Shown in pieces: positions 28,956-42,089 of a stretch of DNA of 64,000 bases. The translations under genes were made by a program, and so were the position numbers. The DNA lies in contig NZ_JAPEMT010000001.1 in assembly GCF_026342435.1 (NCBI RefSeq), positions 2,288,501 through 2,352,500 on the forward strand, given 5' to 3'. How positions within the stretch are numbered: position 1 is the first letter of the stretch; every line of letters begins with the position of its first letter. The notes beneath the pieces are model-generated. The model was not told the origin of the DNA, searched no databases, and worked only from the letters and a program-made list of their open reading frames with translations. The stretch comes from Streptomyces sp. NBC_00237 (lineage in GTDB: Bacteria > Actinomycetota > Actinomycetes > Streptomycetales > Streptomycetaceae).

Positions 28956-30205
28956 CAGTTCGTGGCTCCGGAGTCGCGGAGGGCGGTGATGTCGGTGGAG
29001 GTGAGGCCGAGTTCGGTGAGGACGGCTTCGGTGTCGGCACCGTGCGGGCGGCCCGCCCAGTGGATGACGCCGGGGGTCTCGGAGAGGCGGAAGAGGACGT
29101 TCTGCATGCGCAGGGGGCCGAGTTCGGGGTCGGGGACGGTGGTGATGGTGTCCAGGGCCGTGTACTGGGGGTCGGTCATGACGTCGCGGATGTCCTGGAC
29201 GGGGGCGATCGCCGCCTCCGCCTTCTCGAAGGCTTCGACCGCTTCCGCGCGGGTGTGGCGGGCGATCCAGGAACCGACGGCCTCGTCCAGGACTTCGGTG
29301 TGCTCGGCGCGGCCCGTGCCCGTCGCGAACCAGGGTTCGGTGATCAGCTCCGGGCGGCCGACGAGGTGCATGACGCGTTCCGCGACGGACTGGGCCGAGG
29401 TGGAGACGGCGAGCCAACTGCCGTCCGCCGTGCGGTAGATGTTGCGGGGGGCGTTGTTGCGGGAGCGGTTGCCGGTGCGGGGTTGGACGTAGCCGAGCTG
29501 GTCGTACCAGAGGGACTGCGGGCCCAGCGCGAGGAGGATCGGCTCGATGATGGCGAGGTCGACGACCTGGCCCCGGTGGGTCGTGTCGCGGGCGCGCAGG
29601 GCCGTCATCACGGCGTACGAGGTGGCGAGCGCGGCGATGGAGTCGGCGAGGCCGAACGGGGGGAGGGTCGGGGGGCCTTCCGGCTCGCCCGTGTACGCGG
29701 CGAAGCCGCTCATGGCCTCGGCGAGGGTGCCGAAGCCGGGGCGGCGGGAGTGGGGGCCGTACTGACCGAAGCCCGTGACGCGGGTGAGGATCAGGCGGGG
29801 GTTGGCGGCGGAGAGTTCGGGCCAGCCGAGGTTCCACTTTTCGAGGGTGCCGGGGCGGAAGTTCTCGATGATCACGTCGGCGGTGGCGGCGAGGCGCAGG
29901 AGGGTGGCCCGGCCTTCGGGGTGGGAGAGGTCGAGGGTGATCGTGCGTTTGCCCCGGCCGAGGAGTTTCCACCAGAGGCCGATGCCGTTCTTGGCGGGGC
30001 CGTGGCCTCGGGAGGGGTCGGGGCGGGTGGGGTGTTCGACCTTGATCACTTCGGCGCCGAAGTCGGCGAGGAGGGTGGCGGCGAGGGGGCCTGCGAAGAG
30101 GGTGGCGAGGTCGAGGACCCTCAGGCCCTGGAGGGGCGGGGTGGGTGTGGTGGGGGTGGGGCGGGCAAGGGGGCCGGGTGGAGGGGGGTTGGGTGCGGAG
30201 GTCAT
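28955..30205 (-). CDS. CaiB/BaiF (class III) CoA transferase
   Basis: A 416-aa family III CoA transferase. LRVLDLATLFAGPLAATLLADFGAEVIKVE is the diagnostic N-terminal region; DVIIENFRPGTLEKW and GLADSIAALATSYAV follow. The catalytic Asp is expected near GLADS. Its ATG overlaps the ribokinase stop and its stop overlaps the lyase start, so the three genes are coupled. The frame is also continuous upstream with the broken ADP-ribosylglycohydrolase gene. Confidence 0.9.
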   Translation of the reverse strand: MTSAPNPPPPGPLARPTPTTPTPPLQGLRVLDLATLFAGPLAATLLADFGAEVIKVEHPTRPDPSRGHGPAKNGIGLWWKLLGRGKRTITLDLSHPEGRATLLRLAATADVIIENFRPGTLEKWNLGWPELSAANPRLILTRVTGFGQYGPHSRRPGFGTLAEAMSGFAAYTGEPEGPPTLPPFGLADSIAALATSYAVMTALRARDTTHRGQVVDLAIIEPILLALGPQSLWYDQLGYVQPRTGNRSRNNAPRNIYRTADGSWLAVSTSAQSVAERVMHLVGRPELITEPWFATGTGRAEHTEVLDEAVGSWIARHTRAEAVEAFEKAEAAIAPVQDIRDVMTDPQYTALDTITTVPDPELGPLRMQNVLFRLSETPGVIHWAGRPHGADTEAVLTELGLTSTDITALRDSGATN

Positions 30206-31101
30206 CGGGCGTCGATCTCCTGGCGGTAGGGCATGGAGGTGGAGGCGCCGGGGCGTTGGACGGAGAGGGCGGCGGCGGTGGAGGCCCAGGGGAGGGCCTC
30301 GCGCAGGGAACGGCCTTCGGCGAGGGCCACGGCGAGGGCGCCGACGAAGGTGTCGCCCGCGGCTGTGGTGTCCACGGGGGTGGCCGGGACGGCGGGCACG
30401 AAGAGGGGGGAGGGGGAATCGCGGGAGACGTACGCGCTGCCCGCCGCACCGAGGGTGACGACCACTGCGGGGACGTGGTCGAGGAGGGCGCGGGCGGCGA
30501 GGAGGGGGTCGTGGAGGCCGGTGAGCGCGGCGGCCTCGTGTTCGTTGGGGACCAGGAGGTCGGTGGCGGCGAGGAGTTCGGGCGGGATGGGTGTGGCGGG
30601 GGCCGGAGTGAGGATCGTACGGACGCCGTGGCGGCGGGCCGCCTGCGCGCCTTCGGTGACGGCGGACAGGGGGAGTTCGAGTTGGAGGAGGAGGGCGTGG
30701 GCCTGGGAGATGACGGTTTCGTCGCCGGGGGCGAGGGCGGTGACGGTGCCGTTGGCGCCCGGGATGACGACGATGGAGTTGCCGCCGTCGTCGTCCACGA
30801 CGATGTGTGCGGTGCCGGAGGGGCCTTCGGCGGTGCGGAGGGAGTCCGTGCCGACGCCCGAGTGGGCCAGGGCGCTGCGGAGTTGGGCGCCGAAGGCGTC
30901 GGTGCCGACCGCGCCGATCATCGTGACGTCGGCTCCGGCGCGGGCGGCGGCGATGGCCTGGTTGGCGCCCTTGCCGCCGGGGACGGTGGAGAAGGAACGG
31001 CCGGACACCGTTTCGCCGCCCGCCGGGGCCTTGGCGACGTACACGACGAGGTCCATGTTGGTGCTGCCCAGGACGGTGAGGGCGGGGGGTGAGGGCGTCA
31101 T
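30202..31101 (-). CDS. rbsK: Ribokinase-like PfkB carbohydrate kinase
   Basis: A 299-aa PfkB-family kinase. The N-terminal VLGSTNMDLVV, GGKGANQAIAAARAGADV and the C-terminal TTAAGDTFVGALAVAL with the catalytic Asp are as in ribokinase. The product of ADP-ribosylglycohydrolases can feed ribose metabolism, which fits its place directly after those genes. It begins right after the stop of the broken hydrolase. Confidence 0.9.
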   Translation of the reverse strand: MTPSPPALTVLGSTNMDLVVYVAKAPAGGETVSGRSFSTVPGGKGANQAIAAARAGADVTMIGAVGTDAFGAQLRSALAHSGVGTDSLRTAEGPSGTAHIVVDDDGGNSIVVIPGANGTVTALAPGDETVISQAHALLLQLELPLSAVTEGAQAARRHGVRTILTPAPATPIPPELLAATDLLVPNEHEAAALTGLHDPLLAARALLDHVPAVVVTLGAAGSAYVSRDSPSPLFVPAVPATPVDTTAAGDTFVGALAVALAEGRSLREALPWASTAAALSVQRPGASTSMPYRQEIDAR

Positions 31102-31891
31102 CTAGCGCAGGGCCTCTCGGTGGGTGAGACGGGCGAGGGTGTCGAAGCCGATGCCGTCGAGGTGGGGGAGGGAGGTGGCGAGGCGGTTGTGGAGCGGGGC
31201 CGTCCAGCGGGTGGGGAGGGGGGTGGGGGAGAGGAGGGCGGCGATGGAACCCGCGGTGGCGCCGTTGGAGTCGGTGTCCCAGCCGCCGGAGACCGCACGG
31301 CAGATGGAGTGGGTGAAGTCGCCGTCGGCGTGGGTGAGGGCGGCGGCGAGGAGTGCGGTGTTGGGGATGGCGTGCACCCAGTGGTGGTGGCCGAGGGCGG
31401 CGTGGAGGTGGTCGACGGCGGCGTCGAAGTCGCTGTGGCGTTCGGCGGTGTCGATAGTGGAGGCGGGCGACGATCCACTTCTCGGCGAGGAAGACCCGTT
31501 GCAGGGGGAGCGCTTCGGCCTCCAACTCCGGGATCCAGACCGGGTGTTGGATCATCTCGGGGACGAGGTGGTCGGCGACCGAGTAGGCGGTGAGGTGGTC
31601 GCGGGTCTTCTCGTAGACCCGGATCAGCGCGTGCGTCATCAAGGTGTCGTCCGTGACGTGTCCGTCGCCCTTGTGGTACGGGGCGATGGGGCGGGCCGTG
31701 CGCCAGTCGTCGCCGTACCAGGGGCCGACGATGCCCCGCACCGTGCCGCCGTGCCGTTCCTGGATCTGTTCCGGGGTCCAGCCCTCGACCGGGCCGCCGA
31801 GCGCGTCGCCGACGGCGGCTCCGACGAGGCTGCCGGTGATGCGGTCGGCGAGGGTCGGGGTTCCGGCCGGGGCTCCGGTGGGTGTCGTCAT
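31102..31891 (-). pseudogene. ADP-ribosylglycohydrolase, internally deleted and frameshifted
   Basis: The N-terminal part reads normally from the ATG at 31891 (LADRITGSLVGAAVGDALGG, then VTDDTLMTHALI with the metal-binding Asp pair) to about EKWIVARLHY at 31454. From there that frame becomes Pro/Arg-rich nonsense. The expected C-terminus (HHHWVHAIPNTALLAAAL, SGGWDTDSNGATAGS) continues in another frame to the TAG at 31102. Intact family members have roughly 70-100 more residues between the two parts, by my estimate. So both a deletion and a frame change are present near 31455. The start overlaps the upstream hydrolase stop by 4 nt. Confidence 0.8.
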
Positions 31892-34392
31892 GGGCGAATC
31901 ATCCCTTTTCGGAAGCTGGTTGGGGAGAGCGTGGCCGGTCCGGCGAGTTGCGCGGCGAGGTCGACGAGGTCGGTGCCCGCGAGGCGGGGGAGGGCGCAGC
32001 CGACCAGGGTGCGGCAGGTTTCGCGCCAGGCGGTGGGCAGGAGCGCGCCTCCGCCGAGTGCTCCGGTGAGCGCTCCGACCAGGGCGGGGGCGGAGTCCGC
32101 GACCCGCGAGAGGCAGGCGGCGGCCGGTACCGCCTCGGTGGCGTGGCCGTGGGCGGCGACGGTGAGGGCGAGGGTGACGGGGACGGTTTCGGCGGCGGCG
32201 ATCCCGTAGCTGTAGACGTGGTCGACGATCTGGTGCTCCAGGGACGGGACGAGGGCGAACGCGCCCTCCGCGTCCCGGGCGAGGCGCAGGGCGTGGTGCG
32301 CGTTGCGGGCGATCTCGGTGCCCGGGGGGAGTTGCGCGAGGGCGGCGGCCACGGCGTCGTCGACGTGGCCCCCGCCGAGGGCCGTCGCGACGGCGGCGGC
32401 CATGGCGCGGGCGCCGTGCACGCCGTCGCCGTCCTGGGTGAAGCGGGCGTCGTACGCGGCGAGTTCGGCGGCGGCTGCCGGGTCGCCGGGGTGGACGACG
32501 GCGAGGACCGCTGCCCGTACGCAGGCGGCGTCGTCGAAGAAGTGGGGGTTGTCGTGGCCGGTGGCGGGGGGACGCAGGCCCGCCGCGAGGTTGCCGAGAC
32601 CGGCGCGTACGGAGATCCGGGCGCGGAGGGGGAGGACGGCGGACTCGACCTCGGGGGCGCGGGCGGAGGCGGCGGCGACTTCGGCGGCGAGGGAGTTCCA
32701 GGCGCGGGTGAGGGCGAGGCGGATGGCGGTGTCCGTGGGCGCCGGGTGGCGGCCCACGCCCGCACCGATGAGGGTCAGGGCCGTGAACGCAGCCCATTCG
32801 GCGTCGTCGGACGGGCCCAGGCGGAGGGGTTCCGGGGGCTGGTTGAGGGCGATGGGGACGGGGAGGGTGGTGGTCGCGTTGAGCTCGGCGAAGGTGTCGA
32901 GCTCGCGGGTGAGGCGGCGGGTCCAGTCGGGCATGCGGGCGGCGCGGTGGCGGGCTGCGGGCCAGCCGACGGCGTCGCCGGAGGCGATGCCGAGGAGGAG
33001 GCCCTCGATACGGGAGCCCGCGGCGCGGGTGGGTGCGGGGTGCGGGGTGCCTGCGGGGGCGGGGGGCGGTTCTGGTGCGGTGCGGGGTGTCGTTGGGTGC
33101 GGGGTGCCTGCGGTGTGGGGTGGGGAGGGGTGCGGGTCGCCTGCGGTGCGGTGTGGGGAGGGGTGCGGGGTGCTCAGGGGGCCGGAGGGCGGTGTCGGTC
33201 GTGGTGGGGTGCAGGGTGTTGGTGGGGGTGGGTCGCCTGCGGCGCTGCCCCCTCCCCTTCCCCGAGCTCTCGGCTCCGCTTGAGCGGGGGAGACCCCACC
33301 CTTCCCGTCAGCGCTGGCCGCGCGGCTCGGGGCTGTCCGTGCGGGTGCGTCGTGGCTGGGCGTGCGGTTCCCCGCGCCCCTGAGGGGTGCCAGCAGGTCG
33401 GCCACCTCCAGGACGTGGTGGCCGCGCATCGTGGGCAGGCAGGTGCCCCGGGCCGGGGCGATCACGGACGCCCACTCGGGAGGGATGGACGAAGCCCCGC
33501 CCAGCGCGCCCGCCAGTGCGCCTGCCACCGCTGCCGTCGTGTCCGCGTCGCGGCCCATGTTGACGGCGGTGAGGACCGAGGCGCGGAAGTCGCCGTGCGC
33601 CGCCGTGAAGGCGCCGAAGGCGAGGCCGACCGCCTCCGGGGCCAGGTCCGTCCAGGGGTAGCCGCCGATGACGACGGCCGTACGGACCGCGCGCTCGCCC
33701 CGGTCGGCCGCCGCGACCGCGCGGCGCAGGGAACGGGCCGTCCAGGAGTCCATCGGGATGACCGAGAGCGCCGCCGCGATGATCGAGGCGAGGCCCGCGC
33801 CGGTCATGGCGGCGGCCACGCCCGCGGCCACCGCCCGGCCGCCGTAGATGCCCTCGTCCTCGTGGCTGACCGTTCCGTCGATGGCGACCAGGCGCGCCGC
33901 TTCGGCGGGGTCGCCCGCCGCGTACACCCCGAAGGGGGCCGCGCGCATCGCCAGGCCGTCGCTCCAGGCGTGCCGGTGCTGGGCGGAGATGGGGGCGGCG
34001 AGGCCCCGGCGGAGGTTCTCCAGGGTGCCGCGCTCGCTGAAGCCCGCGCCCCGGAACGGGCCCTCGTCCAGGTCGGCGATCCAGTGGTGCCAGGCGTGTT
34101 CGACGTGGGAGACCCTGAGGGCCGAGCCGTGCCGGGCGAGGAGGATGCCGGAGAAGATCGCGTACTCCGTGTCGTCCGTGCCCGCCGGATCGTCGGAGAC
34201 GAAGCCTTCGATCCGGCCCCAGCGCCGCCGGATCTCCGAGGGCTTCAGGTTCTCCGCCGGAGCCCCGAGCGCGTCGCCGACGGCCAGGCCCAGGAGCGCG
34301 CCGCGCGCCCGGTCGTGCAGGGTGGGACCGGGCGGGGCGGCCCTGCCGGTGGGGCCGGGCGGGGGCGGCGCGGGGCGTGTGGTCAGGTCCAT
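31888..34392 (-). CDS. Double-domain ADP-ribosylglycohydrolase fusion
   Basis: An 834-aa protein with two ADP-ribosylglycohydrolase domains. Domain 1 (about residues 22-335) has ARGALLGLAVGDALGAPAE, DDPAGTDDTEYAIF and VNMGRDADTTAAVAGALAGA. Domain 2 (about 458-834) has IEGLLLGIASGDAVGWPA and SDDAEWAAFTALTL but weaker late motifs. The linker of about 115 residues is Pro/Thr/His-rich (TPHPSPHRTAGDPHPSP). Part of it is encoded by a dispersed repeat (33256-33393). I see no ATG or GTG in frame in the linker, so the second domain seems translatable only as a fusion. The ATG at 34392 is the likely start. Confidence 0.8.
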   Translation of the reverse strand: MDLTTRPAPPPPGPTGRAAPPGPTLHDRARGALLGLAVGDALGAPAENLKPSEIRRRWGRIEGFVSDDPAGTDDTEYAIFSGILLARHGSALRVSHVEHAWHHWIADLDEGPFRGAGFSERGTLENLRRGLAAPISAQHRHAWSDGLAMRAAPFGVYAAGDPAEAARLVAIDGTVSHEDEGIYGGRAVAAGVAAAMTGAGLASIIAAALSVIPMDSWTARSLRRAVAAADRGERAVRTAVVIGGYPWTDLAPEAVGLAFGAFTAAHGDFRASVLTAVNMGRDADTTAAVAGALAGALGGASSIPPEWASVIAPARGTCLPTMRGHHVLEVADLLAPLRGAGNRTPSHDAPARTAPSRAASADGKGGVSPAQAEPRARGRGGGSAAGDPPPPTPCTPPRPTPPSGPLSTPHPSPHRTAGDPHPSPPHTAGTPHPTTPRTAPEPPPAPAGTPHPAPTRAAGSRIEGLLLGIASGDAVGWPAARHRAARMPDWTRRLTRELDTFAELNATTTLPVPIALNQPPEPLRLGPSDDAEWAAFTALTLIGAGVGRHPAPTDTAIRLALTRAWNSLAAEVAAASARAPEVESAVLPLRARISVRAGLGNLAAGLRPPATGHDNPHFFDDAACVRAAVLAVVHPGDPAAAAELAAYDARFTQDGDGVHGARAMAAAVATALGGGHVDDAVAAALAQLPPGTEIARNAHHALRLARDAEGAFALVPSLEHQIVDHVYSYGIAAAETVPVTLALTVAAHGHATEAVPAAACLSRVADSAPALVGALTGALGGGALLPTAWRETCRTLVGCALPRLAGTDLVDLAAQLAGPATLSPTSFRKGMIRP
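33256..33393 (+). repeat. Composite dispersed repeat B-D inside a coding region
   Basis: Homologous over about 130 nt to the minus strand of 17463-17600: module B (CCCCGAGCTCTCGGCTCCGC, then GAGCGGGGGAGACCCC), the linker CCCACCCTTC, GTGCGGGTGCGTCGTGGCTG, and module D (GGTTCCCCGCGCCCCT). Read on the minus strand it has no stop in the hydrolase frame and encodes part of the interdomain linker. Confidence 0.8.
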
Positions 34393-34536
34393 GCGAAATC
34401 TGTCCCACACGGAGGCTTCGGCGGGGCCCGGCCACGCCCCAGCGGCCCCCCGCATGTCACCCGGTCGACCGCTGGGGGGCTCCGCCGGGTCCGGTCGGGG
34501 CGGGGTGGGGGCGGGGTGGAGGCACGGTCGGTAGTG

Positions 34537-34602
34537 AGGGAAGGCTTGCCTTGGAAAGAGTGGGTCAACTGCCGTGCGGGCCAGGTAAGTACGGCCTTCC
34601 TT
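34537..34602. promoter_or_regulatory. Inverted repeats upstream of the VIT-family gene
   Basis: AAGGC-TT-GCCTT (34541-34552) is a perfect short palindrome. AGGGAAGGC (34537-34545) also pairs with GCCTTCCTT (34594-34602). The AGGCTNNCCT core loosely recalls the iron box bound by DmdR/IdeR-type regulators, which would suit a metal transporter. The similarity is partial. The rest of the 299-nt spacer 34393-34691 shows no gene. Confidence 0.3.
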
Positions 34603-34691
34603 GCTAGCGCGAGCTTCGAATCGTGCGTACTTTCGATCGTGTCGGGGCGTACCCCGGCCGGAGGGCTGAAGAGGGCACGGGGAAGACGGAC

Positions 34692-35423
34692 ATGGCGATC
34701 ATCGAGACCGAAGCGACACTGCACGAGGCGCACCGCGACAACCACACCCACCGGGATGTGAACGGCGGTTGGCTGCGCCCGGCGGTGTTCGGCGCGATGG
34801 ACGGGCTGGTGTCCAACCTCGCGTTGATGACCGGCGTGGCGGGCGGGGCCGTCTCGCAGCAGACGATCGTGATCACCGGGCTGGCGGGGCTCGCGGCCGG
34901 TGCCTTCTCCATGGCGGCCGGCGAGTACACGTCCGTGGCGTCGCAGCGGGAACTGGTCGAGGCCGAACTCGACGTCGAGCGAAGGGAGTTGAGGAAGCAC
35001 CCGGCCGACGAGGAGCGTGAGCTGGCCGAGTTGTACATGTCGCGCGGCGTGGAGCCGGAGCTCGCCCGTGAGGTCGCCCGGCAGCTCTCGGCCGACCCGG
35101 AGCAGGCCCTGGAGATCCACGCCCGCGAGGAACTCGGGATCGATCCGTCCGACCTGCCCTCGCCCGCCGTGGCCGCGGTGTCCTCCTTCGGGGCCTTCGC
35201 GCTCGGAGCGCTGCTGCCCCTGCTGCCGTACCTGCTGGGGGCGTCCTCGCTGTGGCCCGCCGTGCTGTTCGCGCTGGTCGGCCTGTTCGCCTGCGGGGCG
35301 GTCGTCGCCAAGGTCACCGCGCGGTCGTGGTGGTTCAGCGGGCTGCGGCAGCTGGCCCTGGGCGGTGCGGCGGCGGCACTCACGTACGGGCTCGGGACGC
35401 TGTTCGGCACCGCCGTCGGCTGA
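34692..35423 (+). CDS. VIT1/CCC1-family membrane protein
   Basis: A 243-aa Ccc1/VIT-type transporter, a family that moves Fe2+ or Mn2+. The N-terminal HTHRDVNGGWLRPAVFGAMDGLVSNLALM includes the conserved DG(L/A)xxN motif. AAGAFSMAAGEYTSVASQREL is the second hallmark, and an acidic helical hairpin (VEAELDVERRELRKHPADEE) forms the cytoplasmic metal-binding part. Five membrane segments are expected. GGGGAAG precedes the ATG at 34692. Confidence 0.9.
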   Translation: MAIIETEATLHEAHRDNHTHRDVNGGWLRPAVFGAMDGLVSNLALMTGVAGGAVSQQTIVITGLAGLAAGAFSMAAGEYTSVASQRELVEAELDVERRELRKHPADEERELAELYMSRGVEPELAREVARQLSADPEQALEIHAREELGIDPSDLPSPAVAAVSSFGAFALGALLPLLPYLLGASSLWPAVLFALVGLFACGAVVAKVTARSWWFSGLRQLALGGAAAALTYGLGTLFGTAVG

Positions 35424-35844
35424 GGCCCGAGGGGGAGCAGGGGCTTGCGGGGCGTCACCTCCGATCGCCGGGGGAGGCGCCCTGAGGGCTTCGGGCCCTG
35501 GTGGGGTGTGACGTACGCCCCGGCGCGAATCCGGGACACTCCCCGTAAGATGTGGCTATATGCAAGGTGTCGCATAAGTAGTCGTTACTCATCGGTTTCG
35601 TCTCGTTGACCACCGGGCATGAGCCGTAAGCGCCGCAGGCAGCGTTGCCCGCTTCGCTACGGTCCGGAGAGTGGCGATCTGTCCGCCTCCGCACCTTATC
35701 CGCCGCTCTCTGCGGTGTCCGCATGGTGGAATGAGCTATCCGCTTCCTGAGAAGCCAGCCATCATGTAACCTGCACGAAATTTCGCGGAGGGCCAGTGTC
35801 GTCCCTCGGTATCTGCATATGCCACGACGACGACGGGAGTGCCG
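35424..35844 (+). other. Gene-free leader region of gltB
   Basis: This 421-nt spacer holds no convincing gene. Possible -10 boxes are TAAGAT (near 35547) and TAACCT (near 35766). TTGACC at 35606 could be a -35 element. A 43-codon ORF at 35619-35750 was considered and rejected. The region is less GC-rich than its surroundings from about 35540 to 35780, which suits a promoter and long leader for a nitrogen-controlled operon. Confidence 0.4.
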
Positions 35845-40420
<4,576 letters not shown>

Positions 40421-40428
<8 letters not shown>

Positions 40429-41881
40429 CCCCAAGGGCTTTCTGACCACCGGGCGCGAAGTCGCCCAGTCCCGCCCGGTCGGGGACCGGGTGAAGGACTG
40501 GAACGAGGTCTACGTTCCCAAGTCCCTCCTGCCGATCATCAGCAAGCAGGCCGGACGCTGCATGGACTGCGGCATCCCGTTCTGCCACAACGGCTGCCCG
40601 CTCGGGAACCTCATCCCCGAGTGGAACGACTACGCCTACCGCGAGGACTGGCGGGCCGCGTCCGAGCGCCTGCACGCCACGAACAACTTCCCGGAGTTCA
40701 CCGGGCGGCTGTGCCCGGCCCCCTGCGAGTCGGCGTGCGTGCTCGGCATCAACCAGCCCGCCGTCACCATCAAGAACGTCGAAGTCACCATCATCGACAA
40801 GGCGTGGGACAGCGGCGACGTCACCCCGCAGCCCCCGGAGCGCCTGTCCGGCAAGACCGTGGCCGTCATCGGCTCGGGCCCGGCCGGTCTGGCCGCCGCC
40901 CAGCAGCTCACCCGGGCGGGCCACACGGTCGCCGTGTACGAGCGTGCCGACCGCATCGGCGGGCTGCTGCGCTACGGCATCCCCGAGTTCAAGATGGAGA
41001 AGTCCCACATCAACCGCCGCATCGAGCAGATGCGGGCCGAGGGCACCAAGTTCCGCACCGAGATCGAGATCGGCCGGGACATCGACGCGGCCAAGCTGCG
41101 CCGCCGGTACGACGCGGTCGTCGTGGCGGCCGGTGCGACCGTGTCCCGCGACCTCCCGGTCCCCGGGCGGGAGCTGAAGGGCATCCACCTCGCGATGGAG
41201 TACCTGCCGCTGGCCAACAAGGTGCAGGAGGGCGACCTGACCGTGTCCCCGATCACCGCCGAGGGCAAGCACGTCGTGGTCATCGGCGGCGGCGACACCG
41301 GCGCGGACTGCGTGGGCACCGCCCACCGCCAGGGCGCGGCCTCCGTCACCCAGCTGGAGATCATGCCCAAGCCGGGCGAGGACCGCAGCCCGGGCCAGCC
41401 CTGGCCGACCTTCCCCATGCTCTACAAGGTCACCTCCGCGCACGAGGAGGGCGGCGAGCGGGTCTACTCCGTCTCCACCACCCACTTCGAGGGCGACGAG
41501 GACGGCAACGTCCAGTCGCTGCACCTCGTCGAGGTGGAGTTCAAGGACGGCAAGCTGGAGCAGAAGGCGGGCACCGAGCGCGTCCTCCCCGCCCAGCTCG
41601 TCACCCTGGCGATGGGCTTCACGGGCACCGACCAGGCCAACGGCCTCGTCGAGCAGTTCGGCCTGAACCTGGACCAGCGGGGCAACATCGCCCGCGACGC
41701 CGACTACGCGACCAACGTCGACGGCGTCTTCGTCGCCGGAGACGCGGGCCGGGGCCAGTCCCTGATCGTGTGGGCCATCGCGGAGGGCCGCTCGGCCGCC
41801 CGAGGCGTGGACCGCTACCTGACGGGCGTCAGCGCGCTCCCGGCCCCGGTGAAGCCCACGGACCGCTCGCTCATGGTCTGA
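40421..41881 (+). CDS. gltD: Glutamate synthase (NADPH), small subunit
   Basis: A 486-aa electron-input subunit of GOGAT. The N-terminal [22 protein letters not shown] and [11 protein letters not shown] bind two 4Fe-4S clusters. [13 protein letters not shown] is the FAD-binding motif, [13 protein letters not shown] the NADPH site, and [13 protein letters not shown] the FAD-binding C-terminal motif. The ATG lies inside the last codons of gltB, giving coupled, equimolar synthesis. Confidence 0.96.
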
Positions 41882-41994
41882 CCGACAGGCCCCTTAACCA
41901 GGGGTGCCCCACTCGTGCGCCGGTCGACCCTTCTGGCGTACGGTGTCCAGAGCACCACCCACAAACGTCCCGCCCAGCGTCGTGCGGAACTGAA

Positions 41995-42045
41995 CGCGGC
42001 GCCCGCCCCACATCGTCCCCGACCGGACACGGGGCGGGCGCCGCG
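41995..42045. terminator. Strong bidirectional terminator between gltD and the accessory region
   Basis: CGCGGCGCCCGCCCC (41995-42009) pairs perfectly with GGGGCGGGCGCCGCG (42031-42045), a 15-bp stem with a 21-nt loop. It lies between the convergent stops at 41881 and 42090. Confidence 0.75.
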
Positions 42046-42089
42046 GCGCGTCCCGGGCCGGGCCCCGGAGCCGAAGGGCCGGGCGCCCC

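Noticed and set aside
28955..32797. Continuous 1280-codon minus-strand frame spanning the hydrolases, ribokinase and CoA transferase.
   Set aside because: Most of it is Pro/Arg-rich shadow of real genes in other frames. Only the CoA transferase part and the N-terminus of the broken hydrolase are genuine.
35619..35750. 43-codon ORF upstream of gltB containing Trp-Trp, considered as a leader peptide.
   Set aside because: No ribosome binding site, no link of tryptophan to glutamate synthase, and no recognisable hairpin set after it.
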